Source of the DNA: Candidatus Binatia bacterium
GTDB lineage: Bacteria > Desulfobacterota > Binatia > Bin18
Direction of reading: 5' to 3'
Length of the DNA stretch: 64,000 bases
Assembly: GCA_022820725.1 (NCBI GenBank)
Contig: JAJEFA010000018.1
Location: forward strand, 23,672-87,671
Shown here: positions 59,234-64,000 of the stretch, one piece after another
How positions within the stretch are numbered: position 1 is the stretch's first letter
Layout: each line of letters opens with the position of its first letter
Translations under genes and position numbers: made by a program
The notes under the pieces: generated by a model
Seen by the model: the letters and a program-made list of their open reading frames with translations, nothing else
Told to the model about the DNA's origin: nothing
Database searches by the model: none

Positions 59234-60355
59234 TTATTGCACCTGAACTTTCACCACAAAGCCTTCCGGCAGCTCACGCTTACCCGCAATAAAGTCTCCA
59301 TTAATATCCGATACCCACACGGCGTCATCAACAACGAGGACGCCGGTTGGATTGATAAAGCCTGAGGCAACGAGATGTGGCTGGCCGTCTGCTGTGACCC
59401 GATACAGCTTGCCGTCTGTGGCTAATGCCTGAGTCATTGGCACTGGGACTTCCATGTGCCCGGCATCAGTGATGAAGAGTTGCCCGGCATAGGCTGCTGA
59501 AGATTCCGGAACACGAGCAATGCCCATCGGACGGGTGAGTCCTGCTACGACGGGCTTGTCATCAACCGTACCATCAGCCGCAATACTGAGAACCGCTCCG
59601 GCTCCTTCCTTCACCTCAAGCGCGCCACCTTTTGTGACGCTTACCAGCAAACGCTGACCATCAGCGGAGAATGCCAGCCCACCAGGGGCCCCCCAAGGCT
59701 TACCATCAAGCGTCACAAAGGGAGTGCACTTGCCATCTGGAGTCAGTTGATAGATGGTGTTGTTAAAGAGAGTCACGGCAAAAAACCGATTCGCAAACGG
59801 ACTCCCGTCCGGCCCAAAACGGGCATCAGCCCCAAAACCACTAATCCCCTGATTCACGTCACCAGCTTCGGGTAGCGTACACACCACGGTTGAGACGTCG
59901 TCTGAGTCAATGACAACCCGTTGAATAATGTGATTTTTGGTTGCTCCTGGGGCGGCGGTTTCCGCTTGGGCCAAGGTAAAGAGCTGTCCGCTGAAGTCGC
60001 CAAACCCAGCCGGGGCAATACCGAACCCGGTGACGGGCAGCAGGCGGCCCAACTTCACCACAACAGAGGTCTTCCCATCTTTGCCAATGGCCACAATCTG
60101 ACTCCCCTTGCCTTCTTCCTCACCGCCGTCATCATTGGTCCAGACAGTATTGTCGTGAGCCATCAGCCAGACGGGATCGTACAGTTGTCCTGGCGGCACC
60201 AGGACGGAGGCGCTGAAACCGGACTCGGTTTGAATCTCGGGTGTGGCCAACAAACGGTCCAGGAGTCCCTTGAGTTCGTCCTCGGCAAACGCCAATGGCG
60301 TCCCCATGCCGGCAACCAGTCCAATGCTGCAAAAAACACCGAGAATCCTACGCAT
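59234..60355 (-). CDS. exported beta-propeller protein (NHL/gluconolactonase-like), paralogue 2
   Basis: 373 aa. Signal peptide MRRILGVFCSIGLVAGMGTP then LAFA. The mature part has WTNDDGGEEEGKG, GRLLPVTGFGIAPAGFGDF, FSADGQRLLVSV and DINGDFIAGKRELPEGF, matching the protein at 12.6-13.7 kb block for block, about 60% identical by eye over the middle. AAGGAGG precedes the start. Both copies lie next to a P450, so a linked role in handling the P450 substrate or product outside the cytoplasm is likely. Confidence 0.78.
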   Translation of the reverse strand: MRRILGVFCSIGLVAGMGTPLAFAEDELKGLLDRLLATPEIQTESGFSASVLVPPGQLYDPVWLMAHDNTVWTNDDGGEEEGKGSQIVAIGKDGKTSVVVKLGRLLPVTGFGIAPAGFGDFSGQLFTLAQAETAAPGATKNHIIQRVVIDSDDVSTVVCTLPEAGDVNQGISGFGADARFGPDGSPFANRFFAVTLFNNTIYQLTPDGKCTPFVTLDGKPWGAPGGLAFSADGQRLLVSVTKGGALEVKEGAGAVLSIAADGTVDDKPVVAGLTRPMGIARVPESSAAYAGQLFITDAGHMEVPVPMTQALATDGKLYRVTADGQPHLVASGFINPTGVLVVDDAVWVSDINGDFIAGKRELPEGFVVKVQVQ

Positions 60356-60382
60356 ACATTCCTCCTTTGATCTTGGAGTCTC

Positions 60383-61204
60383 TTAGAGTTCGACCAAGCG
60401 CATGTCCTTGCCCATTGCCTCGTCTGCAAACCACTGCGTGGCCCATTCGGGCTGGCGCAGATTGTCAGGGTTGTGAAAGGGAAGCAGCGTACCAGCCAAG
60501 GTCAGGAGCAGCCGTGTCATACCGGAGAACGATGCTCCGGTTATGAGGCCGGCAAGCATTCCCCGGAAACTCACCCGTTCGGGTGTACACGCATCAAGAC
60601 CCTCTGCCGCTATTTCAAAAGCATTTTGCAGATGGCGCAGTGTGCGCCAGAAATGCCGCACCCGGTACGCGTGACGACCGACAATAGCGTTGTACACATC
60701 GATCGCGCAATTGCGATGCTCAAACTCCTCCACGAAGTGCCACAGCATAAAGGCTGTGATGCGTGGATCGCCTCCGCTAAATAAATGCTCGCGCTGCTCT
60801 ATGAAGAAGCGCGTCGCTGGTCCAAAGCACAACTCAATGGAAGCGGCATAGGCTAGGTTAAACTCCAGTGACTCTTCGTCTAGCAGCCTCGTATAACTGG
60901 CGTGTATTTTGTCCCGTGTGTCTTCAAGCTGTGGGTACTTATTGAGGAGCAGCGCCTGATGCGCGATGTGATGTTTGGCGTGTTGTGCCTCTTGCTTACA
61001 GAAGAGATCGGCTTCGTGCCGCACGGTCCCTGAAAGCTGAGGGATGACTCCTCGAATCACCTTGATGAAGTGCCCCTCAAATTCGGGAGCCACTAGTGTT
61101 GCCGCGTTGACCCAGTCGCTCGCCCCAATGTTGCGCGGATTGAAACGAAAAGGAATGTCGTCATCGAATTGAAAATCAATCCGCCGAACTTTGACATCCG
61201 TCAT
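60383..61204 (-). CDS. PF10118 (COG3687) predicted metal-dependent hydrolase
   Basis: 273 aa. VRRIDFQFDDDIPFRFNP, CKQEAQHAKHHIAHQALL and LWHFVEEFEHRNCAIDVYN show the Glu and His pairs of a ferritin-like four-helix di-metal site, as predicted for this family (E in KQEAQH and H in FEHR). AGGGAGGG precedes the ATG; the longer open frame to the right has no signal. Function not established. Upstream of the propeller gene, in the same run. Confidence 0.8.
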   Translation of the reverse strand: MTDVKVRRIDFQFDDDIPFRFNPRNIGASDWVNAATLVAPEFEGHFIKVIRGVIPQLSGTVRHEADLFCKQEAQHAKHHIAHQALLLNKYPQLEDTRDKIHASYTRLLDEESLEFNLAYAASIELCFGPATRFFIEQREHLFSGGDPRITAFMLWHFVEEFEHRNCAIDVYNAIVGRHAYRVRHFWRTLRHLQNAFEIAAEGLDACTPERVSFRGMLAGLITGASFSGMTRLLLTLAGTLLPFHNPDNLRQPEWATQWFADEAMGKDMRLVEL

Positions 61205-61277
61205 ATTGTCCCTCCCTTTTCTCAATCCCTTGAGCCTTAATGTATCGATATCTAACCCGTACTCGCACAACCCCGCC

Positions 61278-62039
61278 CTACTGTGCGACCCAGCCGCCAT
61301 CAATCGCCATCGGTAGACCGGTCACAAAGGATGCCGCATCAGAACACAACCAGACGACAGCCTCACCCACTTCGGCGGGTTCGGCCATGCGTCCAATCGG
61401 TTCAGCGGCCACGACTTGCTCTTCAATACCCGGATTGTCACGCGCTCCGCGTTCAAACATCGGCGTGCGAATCGCCCCCGGACACACGGCGTTGACGCGA
61501 ATGCCGGACTTGGCATATTCCAGCGCGGCGGTCTTGGTCAATCCGTTGACTCCATGTTTGGCCGCCACATACGCTGAGAAGCCAGGAAGACCAACCAGCC
61601 CCGCAATTGACGCCGTATTCACAATCGCGCCGCTGCCCTGGGTGAGCATCTGCTGGAGTTCATACTTCATGCACAGCCACACACCGGTCAGGTTAATCGA
61701 TATGACCCGGTCCCAATCTGCCTCGCCATAATCCACGGTCGGCTGGACCACGCCTTCGATACCGGCGTTATTGAAGGCACAGTCGAGCCGTCCATAGGTC
61801 TCGACCGCTTTCTTGACCATGGCCTCTGCGTCAGCAGGCTGGGCAACGTCGGTTTGGACAAATATTGCTTCTCCACCCGAGCCGTTAATCAGACGCACGG
61901 TTTCTGCGCCGCCCTCAACCCCGACATCGGCCACAACAACCTTGGCCCCTTCACGGGCAAAAATCTGCGCGGTAGCCCGGCCTATGCCTGAGCTGCCACC
62001 AGTCACCACTGCTACTCTTCCGGCTAATCGGCCAGCCAT
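61278..62039 (-). CDS. short-chain dehydrogenase/reductase (SDR) 3
   Basis: 253 aa. AVVTGGSSGIGRATAQIFAR, FNNAGIEGVV, IVNTASIAGLVG, YVAAKHGVNGLTK and the ending MAIDGGWVAQ. Same length as the SDR at 53.2-53.9 kb and about 70% identical by eye, so one arose by duplication. GAGGAG precedes the start; the frame extends 36 nt upstream without a signal. Immediately downstream of the LLM gene (10 nt gap). Confidence 0.9.
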   Translation of the reverse strand: MAGRLAGRVAVVTGGSSGIGRATAQIFAREGAKVVVADVGVEGGAETVRLINGSGGEAIFVQTDVAQPADAEAMVKKAVETYGRLDCAFNNAGIEGVVQPTVDYGEADWDRVISINLTGVWLCMKYELQQMLTQGSGAIVNTASIAGLVGLPGFSAYVAAKHGVNGLTKTAALEYAKSGIRVNAVCPGAIRTPMFERGARDNPGIEEQVVAAEPIGRMAEPAEVGEAVVWLCSDAASFVTGLPMAIDGGWVAQ

Positions 62040-62049
62040 CTTATTCTCC

Positions 62050-63168
62050 TCACGCGGCAGTATATTGGCGAGCATCGAACTCCGCCGGCTCCTTGAGCGG
62101 CTCGGTCTGCCACTGCTTCACCTCGGGCAGTACGCTTTTGGCAAACAGCTTCAGATTCCGTTCGGCCTCGTCGAATGGCATGCCGGCATAGCTGAAATTC
62201 AGCATAAACCCGTTGGCGTCGATGGTGTCGCGGACCATCGCCAGCTTCTCAAGCACCTGGTCTGGAGTCCCCCAGGGCATCAGCTTCGCAAAGTCTAGCG
62301 CCGCCGTGTCGATCCCATGCTTGCCGATAAACTTGGTAATCTGACTGTAAAACTCATAGCTCTTATGCGTCCCAAACTTCTCCGAGGTCATTTCATAGTG
62401 CGTAATCACGGTCTTGTATTGCGCGACCAGCCACTTCATGGCCATCTCTTCCGCGCGATCCTTGTTCTCATCGACAAAGACAAAGCCGCCACTGAAAGGT
62501 TTTGGGGCTGGCGTATCGCCGTGATACTGCTGCCACGCGTTGTAGTACACCTCGAAATCTTTTTTCACCGCCTCCCACGGCTTTTGGGGAATGACCAAGA
62601 GCCCAACCCCCAGCTTGGCCATAATCGGGGATGAATCCGGCGAGACCGCGGCTGCGTACGAGCGGCCTCTAAATGACTTGAACGGAAACGGACGGATTTC
62701 ACGACGAGGTTGTCGGGTATGCAGACCGCCCTCCATATAGCCTTTCTCTAAGGCTTCGAGGATCAACTCCGCATACTCAACGAACCGACTGCGCCCTTCG
62801 TCTTGATCGATCCGAAATCCTTCGTATTCGATACGCGCCAGACCACGCCCGATCCCTAAGATGAAGCGTCCGTTAGAGACATGGTCAAGCATCGAGATCT
62901 GTTCTGCGACGCGAATTGGGTCATGCCAGGGGAGTACGATCACCATGGAGCCGAGCTTCGCGTGCTTGGTCCGTCCCGCCATATAGGTCAGAAATTGCAC
63001 CGGGTCGGGGCACATGGTGTAATCGTCAAAATGGTGCTCGATCCCCCAGATGGAATCGAACCCCAGCGGTTCCGCCATCTCCGCCAGGCGGATCTCATTC
63101 TGCCAGACCTCACGGTCGGTCAACTGATTATTGGGATTTTGAAAAACTGCTCCATAGCCTACATGCAT
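62050..63168 (-). CDS. LLM-class flavin-dependent oxidoreductase (luciferase-like)
   Basis: 372 aa, longer than the two F420-type enzymes. EPLGFDSIWGIEHHFDDYTM, HDPIRVAEQISMLDHVSNGR then FILGIGRGLARIEYEGF mark the luciferase-type TIM barrel with its flavin pocket. The C-terminal PWGTPDQVLEKLAM and FDEAERNLKLFAKSVLPEV are typical for FMNH2- or F420-type members of this length. AAGGAGG precedes the start. Possibly a flavin-dependent monooxygenase. Heads the long minus-strand run; a 110-nt gap separates it from the broken P450. Confidence 0.86.
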   Translation of the reverse strand: MHVGYGAVFQNPNNQLTDREVWQNEIRLAEMAEPLGFDSIWGIEHHFDDYTMCPDPVQFLTYMAGRTKHAKLGSMVIVLPWHDPIRVAEQISMLDHVSNGRFILGIGRGLARIEYEGFRIDQDEGRSRFVEYAELILEALEKGYMEGGLHTRQPRREIRPFPFKSFRGRSYAAAVSPDSSPIMAKLGVGLLVIPQKPWEAVKKDFEVYYNAWQQYHGDTPAPKPFSGGFVFVDENKDRAEEMAMKWLVAQYKTVITHYEMTSEKFGTHKSYEFYSQITKFIGKHGIDTAALDFAKLMPWGTPDQVLEKLAMVRDTIDANGFMLNFSYAGMPFDEAERNLKLFAKSVLPEVKQWQTEPLKEPAEFDARQYTAA

Positions 63169-63281
63169 ATTATCCTCCTTAGGCGTTGAACTCGCCGTTG
63201 TCCTTCGCCGTTGTCTGTCTTAGCAATGTCATTTTTCTATGAACCAATCCCGTCATACTGAATCTCTGGTCTGTCTCACGC

Positions 63282-63863
63282 TCAAGCTACAGCTTGGGTC
63301 GCTCTCTCAAATCGAAGCGGCAGGGTTTGCGGCCCACGGACAAGATACGTTGCAATCCGGGGCACCTGTTCCCGCACGCGGGTGAATGGTGGACAGTCAA
63401 AGAGTAGTGCCTCTAATGCCGTCCGGCCCTCCAGCCGGGCTAATGGGGCGCCCAGGCAATAGTGGATGCCATAGGCAAATCCCACATGGTCTTGCGGATT
63501 GCGGGCGATCTCAAAGCGATCGGGTTGAGGGAACTGACGCTCGTCGCGGTTGGCTGCGCCGAGGAGTACCAAAACCGTAGCTTCAGCCGGGATCGTACCA
63601 CCTTCGAGTTCGACTTCTTGGGTGGCTTGTCGAAAGACGACCTGCACGGGAGAGTCATAGCGTAACACTTCCTCGACAAGCGCAGGAACGAGTACACGAT
63701 CGGCCCGGACTTTAGCCAACTCGTCTGGATGGTCGAGTAAGGATAGGACTGCATTGCCAATGAGGTTCGTCGAGGTTTCATTTCCAGCCGCTAACAGCAA
63801 CACCGTCAGTCCGAGAATTTCTACGGAGGTGAGGACATGCTGCTCTTCCTCAGCCTGCACTAG
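63282..63863 (-). pseudogene. cytochrome P450 interrupted by IS element (C-terminal half)
   Basis: The retained 194 codons start at LVQAEEEQ, just before the I helix, and run through AGNETSTN, EEVLRYDSPVQ and the heme loop FAYGIHYCLG to the C terminus. In the paralogue at 57.6-58.8 kb the same position lies at about residue 206, so the N-terminal half is cut off by the insertion. Internal ATG codons exist, but a fragment without the N-terminal half cannot fold as a P450. The other half could lie beyond the window. Confidence 0.8.
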
Positions 63864-64000
63864 GGTCTGGACTCATAACCAGTAGAGGAGAATGGCAGCA
63901 AGGATGACCGTGGCGCGGTAGTTCTGCGCGAGTTTGTCGTAGCGGGTGGCGACGCGCCGCCAGTCTTTGAGGCGGCAGAAGGTGCGCTCAATGACATTGC
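63864..64000 (-). mobile_element. IS5-family insertion sequence, one end with transposase C terminus
   Basis: Hand translation on the minus strand gives NVIERTFCRLKDWRRVATRY then DKLAQNYRATVILAAI and LLYWL before a stop at 63873. This is the C terminus of IS5-family (IS427-like) transposases, including the conserved E of the DDE triad in the ERTF context. The boundary with the P450 is at TAG/GGTCTGGACTC; TAG may be a TNA-type target duplication. The rest of the element lies outside the window. Confidence 0.8.

Noticed and set aside
1..64000. CRISPR arrays, rRNA or tRNA genes
   Set aside because: No regularly spaced repeats and no cloverleaf or rRNA-like stretches were seen on reading the sequence. 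A tRNA search program would settle weak cases.

Overview
The window comes from a Gram-negative aerobe: it has a TonB-dependent receptor, several exported proteins, many O2-dependent enzymes and strong AGGAGG ribosome sites. It has moderately high GC and no rRNA, tRNA or CRISPR array. The mix (three ring-hydroxylating oxygenases, three Baeyer-Villiger-type flavoproteins, P450s, F420/luciferase-like oxidoreductases, SDRs, amidohydrolases, a HyuA/HyuB pair) suits a catabolically versatile, possibly uncultured soil or marine bacterium. I cannot assign a lineage from sequence alone.

Layout. 0-2.4 kb: AhpD-like protein (cut by the window edge), glutathione transferase, enoyl-CoA hydratase. 2.4-5.5 kb: a partly decayed metal-homeostasis island (HupE permease, FAD oxidoreductase with a Cys-rich tail, small membrane protein, two CobW tails, a truncated WD40 gene) bounded by a 47-bp direct repeat. 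5.5-15.8 kb: DUF169 gene, divergent from a long plus-strand run of acyl-CoA dehydrogenase, BVMO, Rieske oxygenase alpha/beta, P450, exported beta-propeller and TonB receptor, which reads as an uptake-and-oxidation unit. 16-21.5 kb: HyuA, HyuB and a class III aminotransferase with their own promoter and operator. 21.6-29.9 kb: haloalkane-dehalogenase-like hydrolase, Gfa-like protein, D-aminoacylase-type amidohydrolase, LLM oxidoreductase, FG-GAP propeller, SDR/DUF2867 protein, GST. 29.9-36.7 kb (minus): Rieske beta/alpha, enoyl-CoA hydratase, a DUF2283/toxin-like pair, a BVMO, SRPBCC and SnoaL-like proteins, and an AhpD-like gene with an in-frame TGA that looks like a selenocysteine codon. 36.7-37.5 kb: gene fragments. 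37.7-43.9 kb: minus-strand run (Rieske alpha, SDR, Rieske beta, isocitrate-lyase-like lyase, TetR, LLM, nitroreductase) behind a palindrome-embedded promoter. 44.4-50 kb: third BVMO, fragments, two tandem alpha/beta-hydrolase-like genes, aminotransferase. 50.2-63.2 kb: serine hydrolases, amidohydrolases, epoxide hydrolase, SDRs, P450, DUF2834, second exported propeller, PF10118 protein, LLM. At the right edge an IS5-type element interrupts a second P450.

How it may work together (inference): hydrophobic substrates are imported and oxidised by Rieske enzymes, P450s and BVMOs, opened by epoxide hydrolase, esterases and amidohydrolases, and passed through SDRs and acyl-CoA enzymes to central metabolism. 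No ferredoxin or reductase for the oxygenases is in the window. The best candidate for something new is the CxxU AhpD-like gene with a SECIS-like hairpin at 36.1-36.7 kb. Next are the two tandem alpha/beta-hydrolase-fold proteins that have His where the nucleophilic Ser should be.
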